Of a stretch of 64,000 nucleotides of DNA, positions 11,126-22,155 are shown piece after piece (the stretch's first letter is position 1; the number at the start of each line of letters is the position of its first letter). This DNA is from Punctularia strigosozonata HHB-11173 SS5 (lineage: Eukaryota > Basidiomycota > Agaricomycetes > Corticiales > Punctulariaceae). The notes beneath the pieces were generated by a model. That model ran no database searches. It was given only the letters and a program-made list of their open reading frames with translations, and was not told the origin of the DNA. A program made the position numbers and the translations under genes. The stretch spans positions 16,272-80,271 of the forward strand of contig NW_006767453.1 of assembly GCF_000264995.1 (NCBI RefSeq), read 5' to 3'.

Positions 11126-13523
11126 CCTCCCGCTCCAGACCGGATTTGTAACACCGCACGACCGAGCATCGGCAGGTCCACATGGACTTATTTGGGCCTG
11201 TCCGCAAAGGTTATCACAAGGAAGCTCGGTCTTTGGTGCAGCCCCGACGAAGGTATCAAATTCCCTCTGGATATTATGTCAAGAAGCAGGAGGGATTGGT
11301 TGTACACGATCGGCTACCTTACCGGCGCTAATTGTGGTGGGACCTTCCGAAACCGTGGGATGTCATTACGTCAAAATCCCACTCCATCGAAGAAGCGTTG
11401 CTTGTGCTCGCTTCTTTCGGAACCGCGCCTTTCCAGTCATCTTGTTCCCCCTTGCTTGCACCCCTGTAGCTTTGCTTGCCAACGTTCTCATCGCTATGAA
11501 AGACTCCTCGGAGGGACTACGCAGCGTGCTTGGAGCTACCGGATCGTCGCCCATTGAGCGCCACCTTCACTCACACGGCTAAGAATCCCCAGGCCGGTGA
11601 GACCCGCGCGTGAGTAGCATTTGACATGCGCCTCGTGGATGAGAACACTGCAGGATAACTTGTTTCAACAACTGCCGATTCATGCAACTCTTGAGGCATA
11701 TTCGCGTAAGCATAATCGACGAATCGGGAAAATGACCCTTTACCCCTTCCAGAATACCCTCTCCTCTGCGCTCGGCCATGTCGGTAGGCACGTTATGCTA
11801 AAAACACCGACCCCGACAGATATCCGCGAGACGAGGCATCTCCGCTTGCTTGACACGATCCACGTGTCGGGGCGTTCACGACGCAGGGGGTGTCTATCGT
11901 ACTTATCCGATATCCGATGTCGTCGAGTTGTTACAGGTTGTTACCTTCCCAATTCGGACGAGGTTCCATCCCCAGGACCTTTCTTGTCAGGAGGCGATTC
12001 GCTTCACGTTATCGCCAGGAAACGGACCTCGTGTCGCAAGACAAGGGCATTTGTTTTTCGAGATACGAAGTTATCGTGACGGCAGATCTCGCAATGCATC
12101 CGGGCCTACGCAGGCTGTGCGCGCAGGTCATTTGACTTCGTTCACCTCTCGTATGTCGAAAAGTCTCTTGGCGCTGTGAGTGCAATATAGATGGATCCGG
12201 GTACATCCTCTCCGAACGGCGTGTCAAGTCTGTCGGCCGACGGATTCTTACAGAAGCCGCAGCACAGGAAGGACAGGCACGTCGGCACGCATGTAAAAAG
12301 AGCTATGAAAAGGTGCGAGCGCGTTCATGTCTGTTGCGCGTTTTTGGATCAGAGAATTACTTGCGCTTCGATCGGTTCTATCTTAGCTAGTACCCTTGAT
12401 CCTTTTGCGAGCCAACGGCACACGCGCAACCTTCTCCTTGCTGAGCCTCGTGTGGGGGGGGCGGGGGGGCTGATGCGCCACCACCTTGCAGATCATGCAC
12501 GATTCTTTTTGGAGCGAAGCACCGATTTTCTGGTCGATTTTCGGTTCACTAATGGCCTTGGCACGCGCCGTCCAGGGTCCATATGTACGCTGCACCTATG
12601 GCGTCATTGCCCTGCGGTCGCGTATGTACTGATTGGCGGTTCATCGACAATATGGCTATAAATGGTAAACCGAGATGTGTCGGCGCAGATCGCTGGTCTC
12701 TGAGAACAGGATCCAAAATGGGGGGTAAAAAGTTCCTGGCGAGCGAGCGAACGATGGCCCCCCTGCGGCAAGCCGGCGGAAAGATGGGCAGAGAAGATTC
12801 TGCAGGTTTGCGACCCTCGCTACCCGAGATCCCCACACGAAGCCATCCGAATGAACGCTGCGAGGACAGGTGTGCGCTCCACAACCCCCGCAGCTAGAAT
12901 CAATTAGCTCCGATAAGCTTGCACCTGCTTGCGCTCGCTTGATTATTCACGTTGATGTGCACTACGCGGTGACTCTCTGGATTACCGGTGGTGCCCGCTC
13001 TGGCGTCATAATGTGCGTTAATACCCTGGCCGATCTCCGACCGCCGGCGCCGCGGTGGTACTATGTGCATAGCATGGTGCCAACTGAAGGCTTCGTGGCC
13101 AGAACGATGGAGTAGTAGTCGCTCGTACGCCTGGCGAAATATGTAATTGGAGAAGGGGAATTACCATATAAGGTATTTACAACTCGGCAGTGGCTTGACT
13201 AGGCTCCTTGCCGGGAGCGTAACTCAACGACACTCTGCGCGGAGATACGAGCGCCTCCGTACAATTCGACAGATTGCGAACGAGTGAGCACCTGAATCGC
13301 CCGATTGGCTTCGCTTCGAATGCGGGCACAGTGATTCGAGAGAGATACCCGGAGTGCGCGTCCCGGCGGCTGGAACGCCTTGCGGACCGCCGGCGATATC
13401 CAATCTGGCAGAGATATCCAGGACGAGGTGAACACGGTGGGGTGGGAGATTTGCTGGCACCTAATTTTCCTTCGCCTTCGCCCGCGTACAAGAACCTCGG
13501 GCTGTGCGCCACTACTGGCCGAC
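11126..13523. other. 2.4-kb gene-free gap
   Basis: No supported gene. Open frames are below 185 codons, overlap on both strands and carry no motif I recognise. A run of G residues interrupted once by C lies near 12455-12470. A single short integrase-like word near 11176 was not enough to call an element. Confidence 0.5.
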
Positions 13524-16346
13524 ATGGATCCCCCTCGAGACCCGCCTACAGAGGCCGCTCGCACTTCGCGCAGCTCTCCAGCGGCTGTCCGCGACGTCGT
13601 GCGCCAGCCCGAGACCGCTCCGGCATGGTCGAGTCGGTCAGCAGTGTCGCTTGACCTCGGTATCAATACGAGCGATGCCTCCTTCCGGGTTCCCAAGCGA
13701 AAACGGCTTGCGAAGGTAGGCGGCTACCGGGAGCTCGCAAACACACTCACACCATGGCCCGGCACCTAGGCCTGCAACGCTTGTCACAAGAGCAAAAGAC
13801 GCTGCGACGGATATGGTGCGCCCTGATCTGTGATCGCTAATGCCTAGGCCGGTCTTCATATGATAGTTATTTAGAACCTTGCGGAAACTGGTGCGATAGT
13901 GCCGACGAATCGCCTGCGAATCGTCTTCTAACACGATCGATACGACAGCTATTTTGCTTCCAAGGAGTGCGTATATACGGACGCGTCGGGCGCGCCCGTT
14001 TCAGCGCCCTTTGGCCGGCCTCTAGGGCGCGAGGCCGTGCCTGGGCCATCCGGTGCCAGCACGTCGCCGATAACCGCGACTCCTGCCTCATCCGCCTCGC
14101 CCATGGGCATCCCGGGGCCTGGTCCAGGGTCTGCTAAAAAGCAAAGGGGCACCTCACGCCCGACTGATACTTCGCCCCCAGGTACGGAGCATGCGGGGCG
14201 CAAGCCTTATCACGGGAGCGACAAGCAAGTCGCCGGGCCGCACAACCACTCCTCGGGCATTCATCCGTCTCTCGCTCGAGAGCTCATCAACTGTGAGTCC
14301 TCTTCTGGCGTGGCGCAAGGATGAGTGGGCTGATGCAAACGGCGGTGAACAGTGTTCTTCGCTCATAGTCATCCGCAATGCCTCATCATTCATCGACCGT
14401 CGTTCGATGAGTCTTTGCGGCGCGGCAGTGTGCCACACTATCTACTGCTGGCCATCCTGGCGCTGGCATCTATCCACTCCAAGCACCCCGCGGTGCGGAC
14501 GAACCCTCCGCGGTGCGCGGGCCGCCAATTTGCACGGGATGCGAAGACGATGATGTTCGACGACGAGGGTCGACTCATCGTCGAAAGCAATCTGGCTACA
14601 GCCCAGGCGCTCTGCCTTCTGGAGATGCACACCTATGTCTCGCACCCTGACTTCCTCGCCGGACGCAAATATCACAGTAACTTGCTCAGCAATAGATCCG
14701 AACGCAAGCCGTTTTCTTACGATCATCAACAGCGCTGGCAATGCACATCCTTGACTCGTTGGGTTTTCTCGAAGAGCGACCCGATAATCAGTCTAACGGC
14801 GATCCTCTAGAGATCGAATTGGGCCGCCGCACCTTCTGGCTCATATATTTACTGGACCTCCTGGCGTTCATCTACATCAAGGCGCCGACTCCGGATTTCA
14901 GCAGGCGCACGCACATCCCGTTACCGGTTGACGAGACCTCGTTTGATTTCGCGAGCACTGCATTACCAGGTAAGCTTTTATGAGCCTATTTCAAGTGATG
15001 CCGGCATTGATGCGCGGAAGAATACCTCGATACATTGCCCACACCGAATCAACAACAATGTTCTGAATTTGGGCATTTGCTTCGCATCGTCCATATCAAG
15101 TGGAGACTGGAGCATGACCTCCGGGAACTCAGCGGTGAGCCGATACTTCAATAACGCCGATCTAGATGCCTATACCGTCATGCGATAGGCGCGAGGGATC
15201 CTCGGACTACGCAGGGGGCGTTAGCAATGGGACGGCAGGCGGTTGAAGTACATACACGTTCATCCTCGCCGCGCACGACTTGCTGATAGTCCGATTGTGA
15301 TAGGCATGGGCTGCTTCGGTCCCACTCAACCTCGTCTACTCCAACGAGAATCTACAGATGCAAATGGCGATGTTCGAGACGGGCTCCAACGGCGGCGCCT
15401 GGTGTTACTGTCTCATGCATGTCATGCACGCATCCTGCGTGATCAGCCTGGACATCGTATGTCACGTTCCCAGATCGTCGCGCGAAGCAATGCAGACCAC
15501 AAACAAACCCGACAGGCTTTCCGCAGGCACACGCCAGTCCCAATCACCCAATGGGCCGTCGACCAAATCTTCACCATAATCAACGCAGTCGGCCAGCGCG
15601 CGCGAAACAGCGTCTTACGTGAGTCCGCGCCCCCCTTTCTCCACTTACCAGTCGGCGCTCACGCCCGATCCCATCCCCGCGTCAGTGGCTTTCGCGTTAT
15701 GGGTGAGCGTTCCTCCCTCGTCATCCTCCGAATGAATCGCTGACTCGATTTGCCATTCCCGCAGTCGCTGAGTCAATATTACGGCGAGAACCATCCCATA
15801 TTGGCCCAATGGTCGGCGCACTTCCAGGAGCTTTGGGAGCTCAAAATCGACGCGCTGGCCGCGTCCATGCATCGGCAGTCTCAGCTAGACGAGTCTGGCC
15901 GCGCAGGGCAGACCGAGCTACCCCAGCCCCATCCAGCGCCGCATTTGGATCCGTCCCTCATCAACCCGGCGGCTGCTCAATACGGTGGCGGACAGGGCCG
16001 CCGGGAATCAACTCTTGCGCCACGTCCGCATCGGGGTACTTCAATGCCGCCGATTGCTGGGCCCTCGTCGAGCAGAGATGCGGACGTAGGGCGCGTACGA
16101 GGAGGCATGAGCGCGATGGAGCAGCAGCTCCATTCGAGGCGTGGAGCTGTCCCGATTGAACCTATCAATGTGACGCGGCCGTCGTTGCCATCGCTTAGAG
16201 ATAGCGGTCTTCTCACCGTAAGCCCAAGGCCCAGTCAAAGGCAGGAGCCCCCGGGTTCGCAACCCCAAAATCCTCGACAGCCAGGTGCGAGTACCCAGGG
16301 TGAGCAGTTTGCGGACCTCGGGTTGAACAGTGTTATCGCAAACTAA
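13524..16346 (+). CDS. Zn2Cys6 fungal transcription factor
   Basis: Twelve exons (13524-13715, 13770-13815, 13875-13890, 13949-14292, 14353-14676, 14733-14969, 15021-15134, 15189-15247, 15304-15420 or -15456, 15474-15618, 15686-15702, 15765-16346) give about 730 or 742 residues. The Zn2Cys6 cluster is ACNACHKSKRRC followed by EPCGNC and SKEC, spread over three exons and preceded by the basic KRKRLAK. A fungal_trans middle domain follows (FFAHSHPQCLIIHRPSFDE, LAMHILDSLGF, LGRRTFWLIYLLDL). A helical C-terminal region contains NLQMQMAMFETG and QRARNSVLLAFALW, and the last exon is Pro/Gln-rich. Such proteins are nuclear, bind CGG half-sites as dimers and control metabolic or developmental genes. 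The target pathway cannot be read from the context. One splice junction near 15457 is problematic (see findings). Confidence 0.88.
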
Positions 16347-16569
16347 TCCGGGGAACTAACATTTATATGGTAAACCAGGTTTTCCAATGGGGTTGTCTTG
16401 GCTTGGTGATGAGCGCCACGAGCCTGAACAAAAGTAAATCATACCAGACTGTTACTGGCAGCGATTTCGCAACGAACATAACGGACAGGACATATTACTC
16501 TGCATTATTTCACATACCCTTCACCTGTCATTCTTGCAAAATTCATACATGTATTTGACGCAGTGTCCT

Positions 16570-17099
16570 CTATTGACCGGCTTTCTTGAGGTTACGGTGA
16601 AGTTCAGGCTTGACTAGGACGACGCGGTCCAACAGCTTCTTTACTACCGCGTCTTTCTGGGCCTCATAAGAGCTGGTGATGGACTGGAGCTTGGCTTCGG
16701 TTTCCTTGTCCACAGCGGCTTGCGCTTCTTGGTTCACGCCGGCGTGCTTGACGCGATGCGTTGGTGAGTCGTATAAGCAGACGGAAATGCATAGCGTACC
16801 GAAGATTCGAAAGCCTTGAACTCCTGCTCCTTAGCCTTCTTATACTCCTCAATCTCTTTCAGCGCCTCCGAGCGCGCATCTTTCAGCTTCTGGACCCGAT
16901 CTGGGGGTACATTCTGGCGGTGAATACCTGCGTAGCGCTGCGCATTCATCAGGACGCACACTGGCGAGCTTGCGCGATGATCTTTGCAGCCTCTTTCTCT
17001 GCCTCAAGCAGCGTCTGAATGCCTTGCGATTGTTGAGCAGCCTGTCGCCGTTCATGAATCCCTTGATAGCGCGCAAGCACGGACTAAACCACCGACCAT
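16570..17099 (-). CDS. VMA10: V-type ATPase subunit G
   Basis: Minus-strand exons 17099-17097 (only the ATG), 17041-16960, 16900-16800 and 16746-16570 give 120 residues, the usual length for this subunit. The N-terminal AAQQSQGIQTLLEAEKEAAK, then QARQYRVQKLKDARSEA and EIEEYKKAKEQEFKAFESS, are typical subunit G sequences forming a long helix. The C-terminal half (AVDKETEAKLQSITSSYE, LVKPELHRNLKKAG) continues it. Subunit G pairs with subunit E in the peripheral stalk of the vacuolar proton pump. The join ARQ-YR uses a GTGCGT donor one base pair away from a competing GTGTGC that breaks the frame. The neighbour DnaJ gene starts 162 bp away on the other strand. Confidence 0.9.
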
Positions 17100-17261
17100 G
17101 ACGGAAGGAGACCAAGCGCGAGTGAGGTCCCGTGACCCGTGCGTGGACTTGGCGAAATTTCGAGAAAGCGGCTTGTCTGGGCGCGCGACAGCGGTGCATA
17201 GCGGCGCTTGACGACATGGCTTTAGTAAATCAGCTTGACCATCGACCACGACCACCACGAG
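17100..17261. promoter_or_regulatory. Shared divergent promoter VMA10/DnaJ gene
   Basis: Only 162 bp between divergent start codons. An upstream ATG at 17216 opens a frame that runs past the DnaJ start, so it could act as a short upstream reading frame or simply lie outside the transcript. Confidence 0.5.
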
Positions 17262-19028
17262 ATGTCGACCGACTTGTACGCGGTCTTGGGGCTCTCATCG
17301 AGGGACGCAACGCCCGAGCAAAGTACGTCGTTGCTGCTTTGCGCTCATGCACCACGTTACTGACCTCTGCTTTAGTTCGGAAGGCGTATCGCAAGAAGGC
17401 CTTGCAAACACATCCCGATCGCTTGGGTCCAGATGCGACCGCGTCGGACAAAGCTTCCGCTGAAGAGCAGTTTCGATTGGTAAGTCTATCACCCGGGTGT
17501 GCTCACGCATGAGACATCGTATTCATCCAATGCGTAGGTTAATAATGCGTATGAAGTATTGAGTAATGAGGAAAATCGCAAGGTAAGTGCTGCATATGTG
17601 CATGAAGACACCGTCTCTGACTGCTTCATGCTCAGCTTTATGATCGTCATGGCGTCTGGCCGCCTCCACAGGTGCAGGAGGAACCATCTTACCGCAGCCA
17701 TCGCTACGAACCCTACGACGGGCGTCCGCACCGCCGCGAGACCTTCGACAGCTTTGAGCGGCATTTCAACAATCCCTTCTTCAACGACGACGGATTCGGC
17801 TCATTCGGCTTCGGAGGTGGCAGGCACCGCCGTTCGCCCTTCGAGTTCACGGATCCCTTCGAGCTCTTCCGCGACATCTTCCGAAACGACCCCTTCTTCT
17901 CCTCCGCGATCCGCGACGACCCATTCCTCTCGCGCTCTCCGCTCTTCTCCGACCTCTTTGGCGGGCCAGCGCGCCCCAGTCCGTTCGGGCGCTCGCCGTT
18001 TGGCGGGTTCGGCGGAGGCGGGTCGATGTTCCCGGAGATGCTATTGGGCGGATCGATGTTCCCGGAGATGCAAATGCTCACTGGGCCCGGCGGCGGCGGC
18101 GGTCGCTCGTTCCATTCGTCCTCGCGAACCATCATGGGCAGGTCTGGCGGCGGCGTCTCGGAGTCGATTATGACGCGCACGGTGAACGGCGTTACGGAGA
18201 CTATCCACAAACGCGTAGATGCAGAGGTGAGTGTCACTCGCCAGCTTCCTCCGATCAGTGGTTGACGCATACATTGTGCAGGGTAACGAGCACGTTACGC
18301 TAACGTACCCCGACGGGCGGAAGAAGTATACGCTCAACGGTGTCGAGCAGCCCTCAACCGGAGCGCTTCCATCCCCATCGCGTCCCGAGCGCGGCATAGC
18401 GCCTCCTCCGCTGCCACAGCAGCAGGTACCTCCTGCAATCCAGGCTCCCTCTCCGCCACCCGCCCCGCCGAGCCGCCACTCCCGCGAGCGTGACCCCCAT
18501 CGCCGGCACAGCTCCCGGGGCACGCCCTACGCTCCCCCAGAACAAGCATATCCTCCGCCGCCGCCCACCAGCACCCCGTACGCTCCGCCGCCTCCGCCAC
18601 CTCAACAACCTTACACCCCGGCGCACAGTTACCAGGTGCCGTACCAGCAGCCGTACATGCAGGCGCCCCCTCCCGCCCCCGCGCCTGGGTACGCCCAACC
18701 TCAACCACATCCCGACCCGCACGGTACGACACGGCGCATGTCGACTGGTGATCCGCTGACGATGTACCCGCCCGCGCAGAACATCGCCGCTGGTACCGCG
18801 ACCAGTACGCCGAGTCCGACGGCGGCAGCAGCAGCAGCAGAACCAAGTGGTGGGGCTCGCGGTGAGCACCACCACCACCACCACCATTCCGACAAGCTGC
18901 ACCGTGCGGAAGAGCACGAGCACGCGAAGCACGGACTGGGCAAGCTGCTCAGCCCGGTGGTATCGTATTTCAAGTCCCACTTTGCGCCGTCGACGTCGAA
19001 GACCAAACGCGTGGAGGTTGCGCACTGA
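17262..19028 (+). CDS. DnaJ-domain co-chaperone, DNAJB6-like
   Basis: Five exons (17262-17322, 17376-17479, 17538-17582, 17636-18226, 18282-19028) give 515 residues. The J domain occupies about 1-75 (DLYAVLGLSSRDATPEQ, RKAYRKKALQTHPDR, EEQFRLVNNAYEVLS, LYDRHG), with the HPD motif needed to stimulate Hsp70. A Gly/Phe-rich stretch follows (DDGFGSFGFGGG, DPFELFRDIFRNDPFF, FGGFGGGGSMFPEM repeated). A conserved segment TRTVNGVTETIHKRVDAEG precedes the Pro-rich tail. These features match the DNAJB2/B6 class. The C-terminal third is unusual: about 120 residues of Pro/Tyr/Ala-rich low complexity, then seven consecutive His and a basic end. A cytosolic or nuclear Hsp70 partner is inferred. Confidence 0.88.
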
Positions 19029-19516
19029 TTGCGCCCCCCACTGGCCTCACCCCTTTGGTTTGGTTGTAATTATTCCCATCGCCATGTTCTCCTGCCTGTA
19101 TATGTGGAACTAATGTAGTATGCAAAGTTTGATGTATCGACGTCACAAGTTTCGGCATCGGCTCCGCTTCGACCGCTCTCAACGCATTGTCCCATCACCT
19201 GTAGATAGCTATCGACCGCATTTGTTCCGGCAAAAGATCTTGTGTAAATGTACATTCATGATATGTCATAATGTGGAAGGCGATCGAGCTCGACGTTGAA
19301 CGAAGCCAACGGTAGGGGCACACCACCATGGGGGTATTGAGGACCATCGCCAGGGCGGCGGAGCAAGAGAACACGGGTAACACAAGAACGAGGGAGGTGT
19401 ATCGGATCGGGCTCATAACGGCCAGAGGCGTCTACGAGAACAGAGCGAAAACAAACAGAGCGCCCACCACACAGAACGAAGGCCGTAGCGAGCGCGAAGG
19501 TGGATCTACGAGAAGT
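19029..19516. other. Convergent intergenic gap
   Basis: 488 bp between the 3' ends of the DnaJ gene and the SAM-SH3 adaptor. No gene is apparent. Confidence 0.6.
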
Positions 19517-21989
19517 CTATACGACTGTCGTCGACTTCTGGGTTGCCGGGAACGCAGATGACATCGGGCTCGGCTGGGGGGCCATCGTCGACGAGTCGCC
19601 GTCGAGCGTCACGCTCGTCGCCGATACGTTCGCAAGCGATCCCGGGACCGGCGTCTGCGGCACATTGCTCGACACCTTGCCGATGTACCACGACTGTTGC
19701 CACGGAAACACAATAAGACAGAGTCAGCTCGACCAAAGAAGAACAATAAGCAATGAGCAGTCATGTCTTACCGGCACCCATCCACGCTCTCCGTTCTCCT
19801 CCTTGACGGCGTAGCTCCAGTGGTTGTATCGCTTGAACACCCTCAGCGAGTCGTCCTTCACGAGATCGAGCTCCTCCTCGCCCTTCGCCGTATAATCCGT
19901 CAACGCCACGCCCGGGAAACTCGTCGAGACGATCGCGAGCGGCAATATCGGCGTCTTGCGCTCTTCCCTCCTGCCCTCTCCCTCCCCTTCCTCCGCCACC
20001 TCTCCGTCCTCGCCCTCTGCAGGAAGATTCATCCCCGCACGCGCCTCGGCAATCGCGCTCGCAACCGGTACGCGCGTCTCAAGCAAGCATCCGGCCGGCA
20101 CCCAGCCCTGGAGCGCCGTGTCGGGCTCAACGACGCCCGCCCCGGCCGGGTCGCGCTGGACGACCCACCAGCCCCGCGCGCGGGAGAGGACGACGAACGT
20201 GTCGCCGACGACCACGTCGAACTCGTCGTCCTGCTCGGCCATATACGGGTAGATCGCGACCGCGTACGAGATTCCCGACGCAGACGGCGGCGGGAGCTCG
20301 CGCGCGCTGCCGCCGCCCCCGCTCGGCCCAGAGTTTGGGCTCGGGCCCGAGTGCGGCACGGATCCTGGGCCGGGCGTGCCCGCGCCTGTGGTGCCCGTGG
20401 GAGGCGTCGCCGCAGGTGCGGAGTCGCTGCCGTCGCCGAGTCGTTTCGGCGCGTTCTCGACCGCGGGTGACATCGCCTCTAGCCAACCACCGGCGCCTGG
20501 TCCCTGCGGCGCCGTGCCCGTGACGGGTCCAGGCGCGACGTTTGCGGCGCTTCCGTGCACGTCGATTCGCGGCGGACGTACGCCGGTGCGTCCTGCCCCG
20601 CCGGTCGTTGGTGTTGACGCGGACAGCTGCGCGGTCTTCGGGGCAGAGTGTGGAGTGTGCGCAATCGAGGAGGCCTTTCGCGCGCGTTGCTTTTGCTCGG
20701 CGACGGCGATGGGCGAGCGGATGTCCTTGATATGCTTGAGCATGAAGACCGGGTTCTTCTTCGCATCCTTGAGCTTCTGGAAGAGCAGCAACGGCTTTTC
20801 GTCGTAGGAAAGACAACGTTCGATGCGATTGCCTAGCATGGGGCGAAGCACATGAGTCAATGGTACAGGGTAGACGGAGTTACGGGGGTAAACACACCGT
20901 CAGCCCCGTAGCAGATGAACATGGCGTAGTTTTGCCAATCATCGTTGTTGATTTTGTACTTCTTGAGCGCGGCAGGGAGGACTTTCCATGCCGGGTCTTC
21001 GAGCGAGACCTTGAAGCTCTTGAGGTTGTCGGATGATTCTTGGCGCGTTGGCTGAGGTTTCGGAGGGTGGGTCTGAAGGGAGGAGGGGCCGGATAGGGAG
21101 GTGGAGAGCGAGGAGGGTTCATTGAGGAGCGTGGCGCCGGAGAGCCCAGCCGTCGAGCGTGAGACTGGCGCGGGTGCCGACGCAGACATGGAGGCGGAGA
21201 TGTCGTGCTCTGCGCGAAGGGGCGATCCTTGAGGAGAGTCAATGACGTGGGCGGCTTTGGTAGGCGACTTGGAAGGCTTGATGAAGTTAGCCCAGCGGAA
21301 GGATGTTGAAGCGCCTTCCTTGGGGATGGGGGAGTCTTCGCCTCCCGCGCGGGTCCGGAGCGCGGCGATATCTTCCAAGCACGAGTGGAGCGTCTCGATG
21401 AGGCGCTTGTTTTCTTCTTCGAGTGCTTTGAGGCGGTCGTCTGAAAGATCGGTGATCGTAGAAGTCAGGTGAGCAGGATGATCGGAAGCGGAACAATGGG
21501 GGACGGAGACAGAGACACGAACCTTGTTCTTTGAGCATGTCGTGCAGCTTGACTGGGGTCAAATTCTGCTGTCGATCTTGCTGTTCTTGCACCTCGGCTA
21601 TCAAAGCACCAACAGATTGTCGCATCAGCCTTCACATCCCGCTCAACCTCGCGTCACGACAGGTGCCGCCACAGTTAGACGAACGCACATGGCGGAACGT
21701 AGTGGTCGGGCTCGATGGGGATCCCTTGCGCAACCTTGAGGTTATATACGGCCTTGAGTATCTGCAAGCGCTGTCCGATCGTCGCAACGCCGAGCTCGCG
21801 CAGGCTGTCCGGGTCGAGGAGCGCGAGGACCTCGCCAGAGATGCGCTGCTCGCGGACGTGCGGCGCATACTGCGGGAGATGTAGCGTGGTGCTGAAGAAG
21901 GCGGCAACTGCGCCCTCGTCCCAGTCGAGCAGACTGCCGGCGGCGATGGCGGAGTCGGCGGCGGCGGCGGCGGGGTCGTGCGCGTCCAT
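19517..21989 (-). CDS. STE50: MAPK-cascade adaptor, Ste50/Ubc2-type (SAM-RA-SH3-SH3)
   Basis: Five exons (21989-21689, 21597-21523, 21440-20898, 20832-19772, 19693-19517) give 718 residues. Domains in order: a SAM domain (about 17-90; WDEGAVAAFF, LHLPQYAPHV, LDPDSLRELGV, GQRLQILKAVYNL); a short coiled coil (RLKALEEENKRLIETL); a Ras-association domain (about 265-350; SLEDPAWKVLPAALKKYKI, MFICYGADG, IERCLSYDEKPLLLFQKL); a long Pro/Ser/Thr/Gly-rich linker; and two SH3 domains (AVAIYPYMAEQDDEFDVVV with GWWVVQRD, and GVALTDYTAKGEEELDLVK with GWVPSWYIGKV). Ste50 proteins link Ras/Cdc42 inputs to the Ste11 MAPKKK; the two C-terminal SH3 domains are known from basidiomycete Ubc2, where they matter for mating and virulence signalling. 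Start chosen at the only ATG before the SAM domain. Confidence 0.9.
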
Positions 21990-22155
21990 CGTGGAGGTCG
22001 TCGACGACGGACGGACGGAAGCTATGGTGGGTCTTACCGACTTCACGTGATCTCTGGCTACGCTCAGAGGCGCTTGCAGGCGGGCATCATCGCCGTCGTC
22101 GGGTTCGTTCGTTCGCTGATCGCTCGACGCTGATCGACTCGAGGAATGTTACACG
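21990..22155. promoter_or_regulatory. Shared divergent promoter (adaptor / DAW protein)
   Basis: 166 bp between divergent ATGs. Confidence 0.5.

Noticed and set aside
11165-11215. Short integrase-like word (VHMDLFGPV) suggesting an old retroelement fragment
   Set aside because: Only about ten residues match by eye, with no second motif or terminal repeats nearby; chance is as likely.
12455-12470. G-quadruplex signal in the G run
   Set aside because: Two G runs split by a single C do not give the four spaced runs normally required; most likely simple low complexity.
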